Source: Aquibacillus albus
GTDB lineage: Bacteria; Bacillota; Bacilli; Bacillales; Amphibacillaceae
Assembly: GCF_016908325.1 (NCBI RefSeq)
Contig: NZ_JAFBDR010000015.1
Coordinates: 39,326-103,325, forward strand
Reading direction: 5' to 3'
DNA: 64,000 nucleotides
Numbering within the stretch: position 1 is the stretch's first letter; every line of letters starts with the position of its first letter. A program made the position numbers and the translations under genes. Below, in pieces: positions 24,684 through 37,399 of this stretch. The notes under the pieces were generated by a model. That model was given only the letters and a program-made list of their open reading frames with translations. It had not been told where the DNA came from and ran no database searches.

Positions 24684-26351
24684 CTAAACTTCCATTATTA
24701 TCGGAAGAACCATTGGTTTGCGTTTGGTTTTTTCATATAAGAAAGGAGCAATGGTATCTGTGATTTCATTTTTAATTTCAGACCATTGTGTTGTGCGTCG
24801 TTCCATCACTTTGTCTAAGTGAGATGAAACTATTTTTTGCGCTTCATTAATAAGGTCTTCGGACTCTCTCATGTATACAAAACCTCGGGATATGATATCT
24901 GGTCCGGAAGCAATTTTAAATTCTTTCATGTTAATACTAACTACGACGATAACTAAACCTTCCTCAGATAAAATTCGTCTATCTCTTAATACGATATTTC
25001 CAATGTCACCAATTCCGCTTCCATCAACGTAGACAGAGCCGGATGGTATCTTTCCAGCAATGTTGGCATTATCTTTACCAAGAGCAAGGACATCACCATT
25101 GTCCATAATGAAGCAATCACTAGGGTCCATGTCACAAAGCTGTGCTAACTTTGTATGCTCTTTCAACATACGATATTCTCCATGAATTGGCATGAAGAAC
25201 TTCGGATTAATTAGTCGCAACATTAGCTTTTGCTCTTGTTGACCACCATGGCCAGAAGTATGAATATCATTAAGAGGACCATGAATAACATCTGCACCGG
25301 CACGATACAACATATTAATAATTCTACTTACACTAACCGTATTACCAGGGATTGGTGAGGACGAAAATACGACAGTGTCTCCAGGAATAATTTGAATTTG
25401 TCTATGTGTGCCGTTGGCTATTCTAGACAATGCTGCCATTGGCTCGCCTTGTGAACCAGTACACAAAATAGTTACTTCCTGAGCAGGGAGTCGATTAATT
25501 TGTTGTGCATCAATAAACGTGTCTTTAGGAGCGCGAATGTAGCCTAATTCTTGACCAATTGCAATTGCTGCTTCCATACTTCTACCAAATACGGCTACTT
25601 TACGATTGTTTCTAACGGCTCCTTCAACCATTTGTTGTAATCGATGAATATTGGAAGCAAATGTTGCAAAAATTAATCTACCATCAGCTTTTGCAAAAAT
25701 ATCGTTAATACTTTCGCCAACTACTCGTTCTGACATCGTAAATCCAGGAACTTCACTATTTGTACTATCTGATAATAAACAGAGGACACCTTCTTTACCA
25801 ATCTCAGCCATTTTTGTAAGATTAGCTGGTTCACCAACAGGTGTAAAATCAAATTTGAAATCTCCAGTATGAACAATGTTTCCCGGAGGGGTTTTTACTA
25901 CGATTCCATAAGAATCAGGGATGCTATGTGTTGTTCTAAAAAATGTTACGGATGTTTTACGAAATTTAATAACATCATCTTCTTGAAAAATATGAAGTTT
26001 AGCATTTCGTAAAAGACCATGTTCGTCTAATTTATTTTTTATAAGTCCGATCGCAAGTTTTCCAGCATAAATTGGAACGTTAATCTCCCGTAGAAGGTAA
26101 GGAATACCCCCAATGTGATCCTCGTGTCCATGAGTAATAAATAATCCTTTAATTTTATCTTGGTTCTGCACAAGATAGGTATAGTCAGGAATTACATAGT
26201 CAATTCCAAGTAATTCATCTTCGGGAAATTTAATGCCCGCATCAATCAGAATAATTTCGTCTTGGAATTGAATAGCATACGTATTTTTACCTATTTCACC
26301 TAGACCACCTAGTGCAAAAACAGCAGTTTGGTCATTTTTTACAAATTTCAT
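24684..26351 (-). CDS. rnjA: Ribonuclease J1
   Basis: Endo- and 5'-3' exoribonuclease of the metallo-beta-lactamase fold, central to mRNA turnover and 16S rRNA maturation. 555 residues, the B. subtilis length. Zinc ligands His74, His76, Asp78, His79 in THGHEDH, later HTGDFKFD and the beta-CASP motif [10 protein letters not shown]-terminal domain from about 450. Start at ATG 26351 gives the standard MKFVKND; an in-frame ATG at 26363 lies inside rpoY. Four bases separate it from the rpoY stop, so the two are cotranscribed. Confidence 0.98.
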   Translation of the reverse strand: MKFVKNDQTAVFALGGLGEIGKNTYAIQFQDEIILIDAGIKFPEDELLGIDYVIPDYTYLVQNQDKIKGLFITHGHEDHIGGIPYLLREINVPIYAGKLAIGLIKNKLDEHGLLRNAKLHIFQEDDVIKFRKTSVTFFRTTHSIPDSYGIVVKTPPGNIVHTGDFKFDFTPVGEPANLTKMAEIGKEGVLCLLSDSTNSEVPGFTMSERVVGESINDIFAKADGRLIFATFASNIHRLQQMVEGAVRNNRKVAVFGRSMEAAIAIGQELGYIRAPKDTFIDAQQINRLPAQEVTILCTGSQGEPMAALSRIANGTHRQIQIIPGDTVVFSSSPIPGNTVSVSRIINMLYRAGADVIHGPLNDIHTSGHGGQQEQKLMLRLINPKFFMPIHGEYRMLKEHTKLAQLCDMDPSDCFIMDNGDVLALGKDNANIAGKIPSGSVYVDGSGIGDIGNIVLRDRRILSEEGLVIVVVSINMKEFKIASGPDIISRGFVYMRESEDLINEAQKIVSSHLDKVMERRTTQWSEIKNEITDTIAPFLYEKTKRKPMVLPIIMEV

Positions 26352-26355
26352 AGTA

Positions 26356-26565
26356 TTATGCATTCTCCACTACGAAATCTTCAGACTCTTTTTCATATTC
26401 AAGATGAGCCTCATCTAGTTGCTGGATGAATTCGATGTTTAAATTGCGATCGGAGAGAAACTTTCGTACTTCTCTTTCAGTTTCAGCTTCTACGTACAAG
26501 CTTTTTGTGCGTTCTCTAACAGGAACTTCTAATGTAAGCTCCTGATACAGTACTTTATATATCAT
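26356..26565 (-). CDS. rpoY: RNA polymerase epsilon subunit
   Basis: 69 residues, formerly YkzG/RpoE. Small subunit of Firmicute RNA polymerase bound near the beta'/alpha side. [20 protein letters not shown] is the family N-terminus. Always upstream of rnjA in Bacillaceae, as here, linking transcription and RNA decay. Confidence 0.97.
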   Translation of the reverse strand: MIYKVLYQELTLEVPVRERTKSLYVEAETEREVRKFLSDRNLNIEFIQQLDEAHLEYEKESEDFVVENA

Positions 26566-26672
26566 AATAACTCTCTCCTTAATAACTAAATTGGTTCGTT
26601 TTTGTATTTCATATCATAGCTCCGTGATTATTCCATTCGTATTTGATTTGTATTTTTTATTATCAGATTTGT

Positions 26673-26768
26673 TTATCGACTCTCATTTTCACACGCACTA
26701 GGCACACGTTTACGTCCTAATAATTCTTTCCATCGTTTTTTAAGCTTTTCTTTTAAACGTTTTAACAT
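26673..26768 (-). CDS. Basic 31-residue peptide gene
   Basis: ATG 26768 followed by 31 codons and TAA; GGAG lies 13 bases upstream (AAAGGAGCTGCAAG), somewhat far. The first 22 residues, LKRLKEKLKKRWKELLGRKR, form a strongly basic amphipathic helix; the tail has one Cys. It precedes rpoY-rnjA on the same strand. Could bind membrane or RNA. Family not recognised; conservation would decide. The 260 bases upstream (26769-27029) hold no gene. Confidence 0.5.
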   Translation of the reverse strand: MLKRLKEKLKKRWKELLGRKRVPSACENESR

Positions 26769-27029
26769 TATTTACTTGCAGCTCCTTTCTTTATACACAA
26801 AGAAAAGCAATAAAAACGTTAACCGATCCAATCCCTCTTAATATATAGTATAGTATGAAATAGTAATTTTGGAAATAGAAACCTATTATTCCTGTGAAAA
26901 AAGAAAGAAACTAAAGCTTTCACCGTATTTATGTACTTATATTTTTCCACGTTAAAATTATTCTTATACTAGAATAATTTATACTATTTTGTTCCTTTAG
27001 GTGAACCGAAAATTTTATAAAGATAGTTT

Positions 27030-27075
27030 TAGCAAAACCTCCTGCTTAAAAATTTAAGCAGGAGGTTTTGCTAAA
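27030..27075. terminator. Large perfect inverted repeat after def
   Basis: AGCAAAACCTCCTGCTTAAA and its exact complement form a 20-bp stem with a two-base loop, 17 bases beyond the def stop. Only short A/T tails follow on either strand. It ends def transcription and probably protects the 3' end. Confidence 0.8.
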
Positions 27076-27092
27076 AACGTTGACTTTATCAT

Positions 27093-27647
27093 TTAGCGAT
27101 CGACAGCTACAGCATTTTCTGGTTCTTCAAAAGGGTTATCTTTATTAATATGATCATAAAACATAATCCCGTTTAAATGGTCAATCTCATGTTGGAACAC
27201 AATCGCAGCATATCCCTTTAAACGAAGCTTGAGCTCATTTCCTTCTAAATCAGTAGCTTTGACTGTGATTCGATTATAACGAGGAACATACCCTGGTACT
27301 TCCCGATCAACAGATAAACAACCTTCTCCTGTAGAAAGGTATGCCTTTTGCACAGAATGACTAACTATTTTTGGGTTAAATAGCCCATAGCTATATAGTT
27401 TTTCGTTAAAATCTTCAAAGTGAACTGCAATCATCCGTTTTGAAATGCCAATTTGTGGGGCAGCCAAACCGACTCCGGGTCTGAGGTTATGTTTGGTGGA
27501 CATCTCCTCATCCTGACTATTTTTTAAATACGTAAGCATCTCTTGTAGTGTCCGATTATCCTCCTCACTAGGAGGTAATGATACATCTTCAGCTATTTTA
27601 TATAAAATGGGGTTACCTTCGCGAACAATATCATCCATTGTAATCAT
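27093..27647 (-). CDS. def: Peptide deformylase
   Basis: Removes the formyl group from nascent N-terminal Met. 184 residues, the length of B. subtilis DefB (YkrB). Three motifs: GVGLAAPQ (59-66), EGCLS with metal ligand Cys110, and QHEIDH with ligands His153, His157 and catalytic Glu154. ATG 27647 follows AGGAGTGAAGACC; the frame is open to 27695. Neighbours rpoY-rnjA and ykyA are as in B. subtilis. Confidence 0.97.
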   Translation of the reverse strand: MITMDDIVREGNPILYKIAEDVSLPPSEEDNRTLQEMLTYLKNSQDEEMSTKHNLRPGVGLAAPQIGISKRMIAVHFEDFNEKLYSYGLFNPKIVSHSVQKAYLSTGEGCLSVDREVPGYVPRYNRITVKATDLEGNELKLRLKGYAAIVFQHEIDHLNGIMFYDHINKDNPFEEPENAVAVDR

Positions 27648-27946
27648 GGTCTTCACTCCTTGATTTGCTTCATTTGCTGAATAATAGTTTAACATAGAAA
27701 CAAGCAGAAAAGATACTTCAAATGCTTTAATGTTTTTGAGTCAAAATCAACAATGAAAATGAACACAGCTAACTTTATTAATACGCTTCAAAAAATGTGT
27801 AAGTAATGATATTTTTTCATTGATAGCATGAACCAAAAAATATTTCATAGAATAAAAGTAGGAATCATTACATGATATGATATACTATTGAAAAATAACC
27901 TTGTGATAACAAGAAGGAACGAAAAGACGTTAGGAGGAATTATTAA
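27648..27946. other. Intergenic region between def and ykyA
   Basis: Divergent promoter region, very AT-rich. TACATGATATGATATACTATTG near 27870 holds TATACT-like -10 candidates for ykyA but no clear -35. No hairpin or small gene seen. Confidence 0.35.
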
Positions 27947-28603
27947 GTGCTAGTTAAAAAAATAATCGTTGCTATGACTGTTTTTTTAATTTTTTTAACA
28001 GGATGTAACAGTGAATCTATTCCGGAAGAAATGTACGAGCATTTAGAGCAGGCAGTTAGTCTAGAAGAACCTTTTGCTGAAAAACAAGGGTCTTTAGTTG
28101 AATTAGAAGATGAGGAAAAAGAAATTTATGATGAAATTATTGAATTAGGTATGGATGATATAGATCGGATTCAGGAATTGTCAACAAGAGCTTTAGAAAA
28201 TATTGATGAGCGTAAAGAAATTATTGTTACGGAAAAGCAAAGTATTGAGGACGCAAAAGAAGAGTTTGACAAGGTGAACCCATTAATTGAAGAAATAAAT
28301 GATGAATCAATAAAAACAAAAGCAGTTGAATTAACGGAAGCAATGGAAGAAAGGTACAATGCTTATCTTGATTTAAATGATGCTTATACCAATTCACTTA
28401 ATGAAGATGAAGCGTTGTATCAGTTGTTACAAAAAGAAGATGTAGAGGAAGAAGAATTGAGAAGCCAAATAGAAGCTGTAAATGAATCCTATGATAAAGT
28501 AATTGAAACAAATCAATTATTTAACGAAAAAACAGAAGTATATAATACGTTAAAAAGAGAATTTTATGAACTTGCTGAATTAAATGTTCAATATAGTGAA
28601 TAA
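27947..28603 (+). CDS. ykyA: YkyA-family lipoprotein
   Basis: 218 residues. Signal peptide with lipobox LTGC (Cys20), then an acidic, almost entirely helical chain with heptad-like spacing (about 30-210), so probably a coiled coil standing off the membrane. Matches YkyA (putative cell-wall-binding lipoprotein). GTG start with AGGAGGAATTATTAA upstream. Lies just before pdhA, as in B. subtilis. Function unknown. Confidence 0.92.
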   Translation: MLVKKIIVAMTVFLIFLTGCNSESIPEEMYEHLEQAVSLEEPFAEKQGSLVELEDEEKEIYDEIIELGMDDIDRIQELSTRALENIDERKEIIVTEKQSIEDAKEEFDKVNPLIEEINDESIKTKAVELTEAMEERYNAYLDLNDAYTNSLNEDEALYQLLQKEDVEEEELRSQIEAVNESYDKVIETNQLFNEKTEVYNTLKREFYELAELNVQYSE

Positions 28604-28611
28604 TAATATAT

Positions 28612-28645
28612 GAAAGCTTTCGCAACGCATGCGAAAGCTTTTTTC
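28612..28645 (+). terminator. Intrinsic terminator after ykyA
   Basis: GAAAGCTTTCGCA and TGCGAAAGCTTTTTTC; 11-bp stem with T-run. Confidence 0.88.
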
Positions 28646-30365
<1,720 letters not shown>

Positions 30366-30368
30366 ATC

Positions 30369-31346
30369 ATGGCTCAAATGACAATGATTCAAGCAATTAC
30401 TGATGCATTACGTACTGAATTAAAAAATGATGAGAATGTGCTAGTCTTCGGCGAGGACGTTGGACAAAATGGTGGGGTTTTCCGTGCAACGGAAGGCTTA
30501 CAAAAGGAATTTGGTGAAGATCGAGTATTTGATACACCACTAGCCGAATCTGGTATTGGTGGACTTGCTTTTGGTCTATCTATTCAAGGATTTCGACCAG
30601 TTCCTGAAATCCAATTCTTTGGTTTTGTATACGAAGCAATGGATGCAATCAATGGTCAAATGGCACGACTTCGTTATCGTTCAGGCGATACACAACATGC
30701 TCCAGTAACGATTCGTTCACCATTTGGTGGAGGGGTGCATACGCCAGAGCTTCATGCGGACTCGCTGGAAGGTTTAGTTGCACAGCAACCAGGTTTAAAA
30801 GTTGTCATTCCTTCTACACCATACGATGCAAAAGGTTTATTAATTTCAGCGATTCGTGATAATGATCCCGTTGTATATCTAGAGCATATGAAATTATACC
30901 GCTCATTCCGTGGCGAGGTTCCGGAAGAAGAATATACGATTGATATTGGAAAAGCGGATGTAAAGCGTGAAGGAAGTGATGTAACACTTGTTGCTTATGG
31001 TGCGATGGTACATGCTTGTTTAAAAGCTGCAGAAGAACTAGAAAAAAATGGTGTACAAGCAGAAGTTATTGATTTACGAACAGTTATGCCAATTGATTTG
31101 GAAACAATTGTTCAATCGGTTGAAAAAACAAACCGTGTTGTCGTTGTACAAGAAGCACAACGTCAAGCAGGTTTGGCATCCTACATTGTTTCACAAATCC
31201 AAGAAAGAGCAATTCTACATTTAGAAGCGCCAATTTTAACTGTTGCAGCACCAGATACGGTTTACGCATTTACACAAGCTGAGGAAGTTTGGTTGCCAAA
31301 TTATAATGACATCATTGAAAAAGTAGACAAAGTAATTAATTTTTAA
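30369..31346 (+). CDS. pdhB: Pyruvate dehydrogenase E1 beta subunit
   Basis: 325 residues, transketolase-like. [16 protein letters not shown] near the N-terminus carries the Glu that activates the thiamine cofactor; [15 protein letters not shown] and the C-terminal domain [15 protein letters not shown] are typical. Forms the alpha2beta2 E1 with PdhA. Regular Shine-Dalgarno (AAGGAG overlapping the pdhA end). Confidence 0.98.
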   Translation: MAQMTMIQAITDALRTELKNDENVLVFGEDVGQNGGVFRATEGLQKEFGEDRVFDTPLAESGIGGLAFGLSIQGFRPVPEIQFFGFVYEAMDAINGQMARLRYRSGDTQHAPVTIRSPFGGGVHTPELHADSLEGLVAQQPGLKVVIPSTPYDAKGLLISAIRDNDPVVYLEHMKLYRSFRGEVPEEEYTIDIGKADVKREGSDVTLVAYGAMVHACLKAAEELEKNGVQAEVIDLRTVMPIDLETIVQSVEKTNRVVVVQEAQRQAGLASYIVSQIQERAILHLEAPILTVAAPDTVYAFTQAEEVWLPNYNDIIEKVDKVINF

Positions 31347-31374
31347 TGGAAGCTATGATTGGAGGTAATGAGAA

Positions 31375-32670
31375 ATGGCTTTTGAATTTAAGCTCCCAGA
31401 TATTGGCGAAGGAATCCACGAGGGTGAGATTGTCAAATGGTTTATAAAGCCTGGAGATGAAATAAAAGAAGATGACGTTTTGTGTGAGGTGCAAAACGAC
31501 AAGGCCGTTGTTGAAATCCCTTCACCTGTTGAAGGAACGGTAAAGGAAATACATTTCGAAGAGGGTTCTGTTGCTACTGTTGGAGAAACGATTATTTCTA
31601 TAGATGCTGAAGGATATGAAGATGCTGGTGGAGATGATGATGCAAAAGAAGAACCAAAGCAAGAGGAAAAGCCAGCAGAAGAAGAAGAAGCTAAACCTGC
31701 TGATACTTCTAAGCAAGAAGCACCACAGGAAGACAAGGATTCTAACAAACGTGTGATTGCTATGCCTTCTGTTAGAAAGTATGCAAGAGATAAAGGTGTA
31801 AGCATTAGTGAAGTACAAGGATCAGGAAAAAATGGAAGAATTTTAAAAGAAGATGTTGATCAATTCTTGGATGGTGGCCAAGCAACAGCAGAGCAACCTT
31901 CTGAATCGAAAGAGCAAGAAGAAAGTGCTCCAGCGGCTGCTGAAAAACAACCTATTCCAGAAGGTCAATATCCAGAAACTCGTGAAAAAATGAGTGGAAT
32001 CCGTAAAGCTATTGCAAAAGCAATGGTTAACTCTAAAACAAAAGCACCTCATGTTACGTTGCATGATGATGTTGATGTTACTGAACTTGTAGCACACAGA
32101 AAGAAATTTAAGCCTGTTGCTGCTGAACAAGACATCAAATTAACTTACTTGCCATATGTGGTAAAAGCGTTGGTATCAGCATTGAGAAATTATCCAATTT
32201 TGAATGCGTCAATTGATGATGAGACAGATGAAATCGTTCATAAGCATTACTTTAATATTGGTATTGCTGCAGATACTGAAAAAGGCTTACTTGTACCGGT
32301 AGTGAAAAATGCAGACGCTAAGTCCATTTTTGCTATTTCGCAGGAGATTAATGAGCTTGCAGTAAAAGCAAGAGATGGAAAACTTGCTCCGGATGAGATG
32401 AAAGGTGCATCTAGCACAATTTCTAATATCGGATCTGCAGGTGGACAATGGTTTACTCCAGTAATTAACTACCCAGAAGCAGCTATCTTAGGAATTGGTC
32501 GTATTGGTGAGAAGCCAGTTGTTCGTGATGGTGAAATAGTTGTAGCTCCAGTATTGTCATTGTCACTAAGCTTTGACCATCGTATTGTTGATGGTGCTAC
32601 AGCACAATTAGCTTTAAATCAAATTAAGAGATTGTTAAACGATCCACAATTAATAATGATGGAGGCGTAA
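31375..32670 (+). CDS. pdhC: Pyruvate dehydrogenase E2, dihydrolipoamide acetyltransferase
   Basis: 431 residues. One lipoyl domain (1-80) with lipoyl Lys43 in [11 protein letters not shown]; an acidic Glu/Ala/Pro-rich linker; peripheral subunit-binding domain at about 125-165 ([13 protein letters not shown]...GRILKEDV); second linker; catalytic domain from about 200 with [10 protein letters not shown], which supplies the active-site His. Forms the 60-mer core of the complex. ATG after GGAGGTAATGAGAA. Confidence 0.98.
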   Translation: MAFEFKLPDIGEGIHEGEIVKWFIKPGDEIKEDDVLCEVQNDKAVVEIPSPVEGTVKEIHFEEGSVATVGETIISIDAEGYEDAGGDDDAKEEPKQEEKPAEEEEAKPADTSKQEAPQEDKDSNKRVIAMPSVRKYARDKGVSISEVQGSGKNGRILKEDVDQFLDGGQATAEQPSESKEQEESAPAAAEKQPIPEGQYPETREKMSGIRKAIAKAMVNSKTKAPHVTLHDDVDVTELVAHRKKFKPVAAEQDIKLTYLPYVVKALVSALRNYPILNASIDDETDEIVHKHYFNIGIAADTEKGLLVPVVKNADAKSIFAISQEINELAVKARDGKLAPDEMKGASSTISNIGSAGGQWFTPVINYPEAAILGIGRIGEKPVVRDGEIVVAPVLSLSLSFDHRIVDGATAQLALNQIKRLLNDPQLIMMEA

Positions 32671-32674
32671 GATT

Positions 32675-34084
32675 ATGGTAGTAGGAGATTTTCCGATAGA
32701 GTTAGACACACTTGTAGTGGGGGCTGGACCAGGAGGATATGTAGCAGCTATCCGAGCAGCTCAGACTGGTCAAAAGGTTACAATTGTAGATAAAGGTACA
32801 CTCGGTGGTGTATGTTTAAACGTAGGTTGTATCCCTTCAAAGGCATTAATTGAAGCAGGACACCGTGTAGAAAAAGCTCATGGTTCAGATGATATGGGAA
32901 TTAAATCCGAAAATGTTACAATTGATTTTTCCAAAGTTCAAGAATGGAAAGCTAGTGTAGTTAATAAACTTACTGGTGGAGTTGAAGGACTATTAAAGGG
33001 CAACAAAGTTGATATTGTTAGTGGAGAAGTTTACTTTGTTGATAAAAATACTGTTCGAGTAATGGACGATAAGAGTTCACAAACATATACGTTCAAGAAC
33101 TGTATTATTGCAACTGGGTCTAGTCCAATTGAAATTCCGACATTTAAATACTCTGATCGTGTTTTAGATTCAACAGGAGCACTTAACCTTGATGAAATTC
33201 CTGAAAAAATGGTTGTAATCGGTGGGGGCTATATTGGTACTGAGTTAGGTACCGCATATGCTAACTTCGGTACAAAAGTAACAATTCTTGAAGGTGCTAA
33301 AGACATTCTTGGTGGATTTGAAAAACAAATGACTGCTTTAGTAAAACGTAACTTAAAGAAAAAAGGTGTCGACGTAGTAACAAATGCAATGGCTAAAGGT
33401 GTAGAAGAATCAAAAGACGGTGTTACAGTTACATATGAAGCAAAAGGGAAAGAAGAAAAAGTTGATGCTGATTATGTTCTTGTAACAGTTGGTCGTCGTC
33501 CAAACACAGAGGAAATTGGTTTGGAGCAAGTTGGTGTGGAACTGGATGAAAAAGGACTAGTTAAGATTGACAATCAGTGTCGCACAAATGTTGAAAATAT
33601 TTATGCCATTGGTGATATCGTAGATGGACCACCACTTGCGCACAAAGCATCTTATGAGGGCAAAGTTGCTGCTGAGGCTATTGCTGGAGAAAATGCTGAA
33701 ATTGATTATCATGCAATACCAGCAGTTGTATTCTCTGAGCCTGAATTAGCTACAGTTGGTTATTCAGAGCAAGAAGCAAAAGATGAGGGATTTGAAGTAA
33801 CAGCTTCTAAGTTTCCATTTGCCGCAAATGGTCGTGCGCTGTCCTTAAATGCTAGTGATGGGTTCTTAAAGCTTGTAACCCGTAAAGAGGACGGACTCGT
33901 CATTGGTGCTCAAGTTGCAGGTCCAAACGCAAGTGATATGATTGCAGAACTGGGCTTAGCGATTGAAGCTGGAATGACAGCTGAAGATTTAGCACTTACT
34001 ATACATGCTCACCCAACTCTTGGTGAGATTACGATGGAAGCTGCAGAAGTAGCGATTGGTTCTCCAATTCATATCGTAAAATAA
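32675..34084 (+). CDS. pdhD: Dihydrolipoamide dehydrogenase E3
   Basis: 469 residues, FAD/NAD disulfide oxidoreductase that reoxidises lipoamide. FAD site [14 protein letters not shown] (15-29), redox pair Cys47/Cys52 in [16 protein letters not shown] site [10 protein letters not shown], and active-site HAHPTLGE at the C-terminus. Probably shared with other 2-oxoacid dehydrogenases if, as in B. subtilis, it is the main E3. Ends at a strong bidirectional terminator. Confidence 0.98.
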   Translation: MVVGDFPIELDTLVVGAGPGGYVAAIRAAQTGQKVTIVDKGTLGGVCLNVGCIPSKALIEAGHRVEKAHGSDDMGIKSENVTIDFSKVQEWKASVVNKLTGGVEGLLKGNKVDIVSGEVYFVDKNTVRVMDDKSSQTYTFKNCIIATGSSPIEIPTFKYSDRVLDSTGALNLDEIPEKMVVIGGGYIGTELGTAYANFGTKVTILEGAKDILGGFEKQMTALVKRNLKKKGVDVVTNAMAKGVEESKDGVTVTYEAKGKEEKVDADYVLVTVGRRPNTEEIGLEQVGVELDEKGLVKIDNQCRTNVENIYAIGDIVDGPPLAHKASYEGKVAAEAIAGENAEIDYHAIPAVVFSEPELATVGYSEQEAKDEGFEVTASKFPFAANGRALSLNASDGFLKLVTRKEDGLVIGAQVAGPNASDMIAELGLAIEAGMTAEDLALTIHAHPTLGEITMEAAEVAIGSPIHIVK

Positions 34085-34089
34085 GAAGA

Positions 34090-34136
34090 TAAAAGGATCA
34101 GTGCTTCTAGTGATAATAGAAGCGCTGATCCTTTTT
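34090..34136. terminator. Terminator of pdhABCD
   Basis: AAAAGGATCAGTGCTTCT pairs with AGAAGCGCTGATCCTTTTTT around AGTGATAAT. The last codons of the convergent slp gene lie inside it. Confidence 0.9.
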
Positions 34137-34538
34137 TAAATCCATTCTATTCTGTTCGTCTGCAAAGGGATAATTAATAGCCGATTTTAAGTTTGATAAC
34201 ACTTCAGCTGAAGAAGCCTTGCCAGTAACCTTTGCCACAGTTTCTCCATTTTTTGTAATAATTAAAGTTGGGAAATTTTTAATATGGTGTACATTTGAAA
34301 TATTTGTTTCTGATTGAGTTAATTGAAAGTCGTCCATACTTGAGGCAAGATTTGTTTTAAAATCAAGAATTGCTTGTAAATATGCGTCCTCTGCTACTGA
34401 ATTGATTTTTTCTGCATAGAAATAAATATGGTAATTGTTAGATTTTAAGGATATGACGTTTATTTTCTTTTGACTATCACAACCAGAGATAGGAAACAAA
34501 ATGATAAAGCAAATTAAAAAATGTTTAATGATTATCAT
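34107..34538 (-). CDS. slp: Slp-like small lipoprotein with thioredoxin-like core
   Basis: 143 residues. Signal with lipobox ISGC, then a domain with NFPTLIITKNGETVAKVTG, the cis-Pro strand pattern of thioredoxin folds, but no CxxC, so not a redox enzyme. B. subtilis Slp, a peptidoglycan-associated lipoprotein, lies at the same place between pdhD and speA; the identification leans on this. The stop lies within the pdh terminator stem. Confidence 0.75.
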   Translation of the reverse strand: MIIIKHFLICFIILFPISGCDSQKKINVISLKSNNYHIYFYAEKINSVAEDAYLQAILDFKTNLASSMDDFQLTQSETNISNVHHIKNFPTLIITKNGETVAKVTGKASSAEVLSNLKSAINYPFADEQNRMDLKKDQRFYYH

Positions 34539-34722
34539 TCACCTTCTTTATAAGATGATTATTTTTATTCTAACAGAGAAAAAAATGTGGAGGGATGATG
34601 TAATGGAATTGTTAGGAAAATGAAAAAATAGGTATTGTTTTTAAAATAATTGAGAAAATATTTCCGCTTCCTATCATAAAATCAATTATAATAGAATTAT
34701 CATTTACATCAGGGGGATTGCT

Positions 34723-35589
34723 ATGAGGTATTTTTCAGTTTTATTTGTTGTTTTATTATTTGTTGTAGGCTGTACGGATACGAATTCTACACAAGGTGAT
34801 GGATCTCAAGATGAACAGCCTGTTATAGAAAAACCATCTCCAAAAGAAGAACAGACTGATCAGAAAGAAGTTAAGGATGAAGAAATTGATCAAAACGATG
34901 CTGTGTTAGAGGATGATACAGATTCAGAGCAGGGTGAAGTTGTAGAGGAATATGTTCCAAAATATGAGATTACTTCAAATTGGAGTGTTCGTCCGATTTC
35001 TGAGGATGATAATGATCAGGTAGTTTTATTAACCATTGATGATGCCCCAGATAAGTATTCCTTGGAGATGGCACAAACGTTGAAAGATTTAGATGCAAAA
35101 GCAATCTTTTTTGTAAATGGTCATTTTTTAGATACGGAAGAAGAGCAGAAGGTGTTAAAACAGATATATGATATGGGATTTCCTATTGGTAATCATACGT
35201 ATAACCATGCATCCCTTCCAGATATTTCGGAAAGTGAGCAAAAAGATGAAATCATACAATTGAGTGATTTGGTGGAAGAAATAACTGGGGAAAGACCGAA
35301 ATATTTTCGAGCGCCATTTGGTTTGAATACGGATTATTCCAATCAAATCGTTGAAGAAGAAGGTATGGTAGTTATGAATTGGTCATATGGGTATGACTGG
35401 GAACAAGAATATAGGACAGCAGAAGCGATTGCTGATATTATGGTTAATACGGAATTATTAAGTAACGGATCAAATTTATTGATGCACGATAGAGAATGGA
35501 CTGCGAAAGGGTTAGCTGATATTGTAACTGGTCTTCGCGACAAAGGTTATGAAATTGTTAATCCGGAATGGATCGTTCCATCGGAATAG
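34723..35589 (+). CDS. Polysaccharide deacetylase lipoprotein (NodB domain)
   Basis: 288 residues. Lipobox VVGC (Cys16), an acidic Asp/Glu/Gln linker to about residue 90, then a NodB domain: TIDDAP (usual TFDDGP) with the catalytic and metal Asp, HTYNH metal ligands, RAPFG, YGYDW and LLMHD. All five motifs are present, so it should be active on acetylated glycans such as peptidoglycan, at the outer membrane face. ATG after CAGGGGGATTGCT. Single gene. Confidence 0.92.
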   Translation: MRYFSVLFVVLLFVVGCTDTNSTQGDGSQDEQPVIEKPSPKEEQTDQKEVKDEEIDQNDAVLEDDTDSEQGEVVEEYVPKYEITSNWSVRPISEDDNDQVVLLTIDDAPDKYSLEMAQTLKDLDAKAIFFVNGHFLDTEEEQKVLKQIYDMGFPIGNHTYNHASLPDISESEQKDEIIQLSDLVEEITGERPKYFRAPFGLNTDYSNQIVEEEGMVVMNWSYGYDWEQEYRTAEAIADIMVNTELLSNGSNLLMHDREWTAKGLADIVTGLRDKGYEIVNPEWIVPSE

Positions 35590-35672
35590 GAGCCATAAAT
35601 CGTTCCGGTAAAATATTTTAAGAAAATGTTAAATAACTTGCTGTAATGCAACAGGAATAGCACCACACAAAG

Positions 35673-35702
35673 AAACGCTTGGAGTTAAGTCCAAGCGTTT
35701 TT
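35673..35702. terminator. Bidirectional terminator, deacetylase and speA
   Basis: AAACGCTTGGA pairs with TCCAAGCGTTT around GTTAAG, with T-run. Confidence 0.85.
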
Positions 35703-35755
35703 GCAATTTAGAAAATAGCCTATTTAAAAAATTCCAAACTTCAAATTGCTAATTT

Positions 35756-37228
35756 CTATTGAAAAGGTCGGTGCTCTTTGATTACATTAATATTGTTTAA
35801 CGTTTCATCTTCTAGTCCTTGTACTGGTAAACCAGCGTCAAGGTTCTCGTGAATGTAATCTATATTGTCATTTGTAATTATTTCTCCTGGAATAAAAATT
35901 GGGATACCGGGTGGATATACCATAATGGATTCCGCGCTTATTCTACCTACTGCATCCTTTAATAGTATTGTTTCTGTTTCTGCATAAAAGGCAGCTCGAG
36001 GTGTTAAAGCAAGGACGGGAATATCTGGTATTCTTACATGAATCTTCTGCTCCGTGGCAGTTATTGATTTATCATTGGCAAGTTGTTGAAGGGCTTTTAC
36101 TAATAAGTCCGTTTCTTTTTCCGTATCTCCAGGTGTAATAATACATAAAATATTGTATAAATCGGATAGTTCAACTTCAATATTATATTTTTCTCGAAGC
36201 CACACTTCTACATCATAGCCAGTAATTCCTAAATCTTTAACTGAAATGATAAGCTTCGTAGGATCGTAGCTAAAAGTTGCTTCACTTCCTATGATTTCTT
36301 TTCCAATACATTTTATGTTCGGAATACGATTTACTGCCTCCCTTGTTTCCTCTGCTAACTTTAATGTTCGATTAAGTAATTCCTTGCCATTCATTGCCAG
36401 CTGTTTTCGAGCTACATCAAGTGATGCTAAAAGAATATAGGACGTTGAAGTGGTTGTAAGCATCGATAAAACACTTTGTACTCGTTCATGGGACACTAAT
36501 CCCTCTTTTAAATTCAAAATTGAGCTTTGAGTCATGGAACCACCTAATTTATGGACGCTTGTTGCAGCTAAATCAGCGCCAGCCTGCATTGCAGATAATG
36601 GTAATTCATCATGAAAATGGATGTGAACGCCATGTGCCTCATCGACAAGAACTGGTACATCATAAGAATGAGAAATCTCCACTATTTTTGTTAAATCAGC
36701 TGCTATTCCAAAATAAGTAGGGTTAATAACTAATACTCCTTTAGCGTCTGGATGAGCATTTAATGCTTTATTTACAGCATCTGGAGTAATTCCATGTGAA
36801 ATACCCAAAACATTATCAACTTCAGGATGTATGAAAATAGGTGTTGCTCCAGAAAAAATAATAGCTGTTGTAACAGATTTATGAATATTTCTTGGTACAA
36901 TAATTTTATCTCCAGGTCCGCATACACTAAGTACCATTGTCATAATAGCCCCACTAGTTCCTTGTACGGAAAAAAAAGTGTAATCGGCACCAAAGGCATT
37001 GGCAGCTAAATCCTGTGCTTGTTTAATCATTCCACGCGGGTGATGGAGATCATCTAAAGGTCCAATATTGATTAAGTCAATTGATAAGGCGTTATCACCA
37101 ATGAATTGACGAAAAGTTGGATCCATTCCAACTCCTTTTTTATGGCCGGGTATGTGAAATTGTATCGGTTTGCTTTTTGTATGCTCGAGTAAGCCAGTAA
37201 ATAGTGGCGTTTCATTTTGAGATACCAT
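35756..37228 (-). CDS. speA: Arginine decarboxylase
   Basis: PLP enzyme of the Orn/Lys/Arg decarboxylase group I family; converts arginine to agmatine for polyamine synthesis. 490 residues, identical to the B. subtilis SpeA length. Cofactor residues: VDEAHG (Asp196, His199) and Lys227 in SVHKLGGS. Short C-terminal domain from about 390. Lysine decarboxylation cannot be excluded by eye, but position next to slp and yktA supports speA. ATG after GAGGTGTAGGAATAT. Confidence 0.92.
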   Translation of the reverse strand: MVSQNETPLFTGLLEHTKSKPIQFHIPGHKKGVGMDPTFRQFIGDNALSIDLINIGPLDDLHHPRGMIKQAQDLAANAFGADYTFFSVQGTSGAIMTMVLSVCGPGDKIIVPRNIHKSVTTAIIFSGATPIFIHPEVDNVLGISHGITPDAVNKALNAHPDAKGVLVINPTYFGIAADLTKIVEISHSYDVPVLVDEAHGVHIHFHDELPLSAMQAGADLAATSVHKLGGSMTQSSILNLKEGLVSHERVQSVLSMLTTTSTSYILLASLDVARKQLAMNGKELLNRTLKLAEETREAVNRIPNIKCIGKEIIGSEATFSYDPTKLIISVKDLGITGYDVEVWLREKYNIEVELSDLYNILCIITPGDTEKETDLLVKALQQLANDKSITATEQKIHVRIPDIPVLALTPRAAFYAETETILLKDAVGRISAESIMVYPPGIPIFIPGEIITNDNIDYIHENLDAGLPVQGLEDETLNNINVIKEHRPFQ

Positions 37229-37399
37229 ATATTCCTACACCTCTTAATTTAAGTACTGAAATCAAAATTATAGCAAATCATTACATCAATAGCTAGTTTT
37301 AGCCAAAATTGTCAGAATCATGATAAGCTAGTAAAAGAAAAAATACATAGGCTAAAAATAGGGCATACGGCTTAATACAGAGACAAGGAGGACGTAAGC

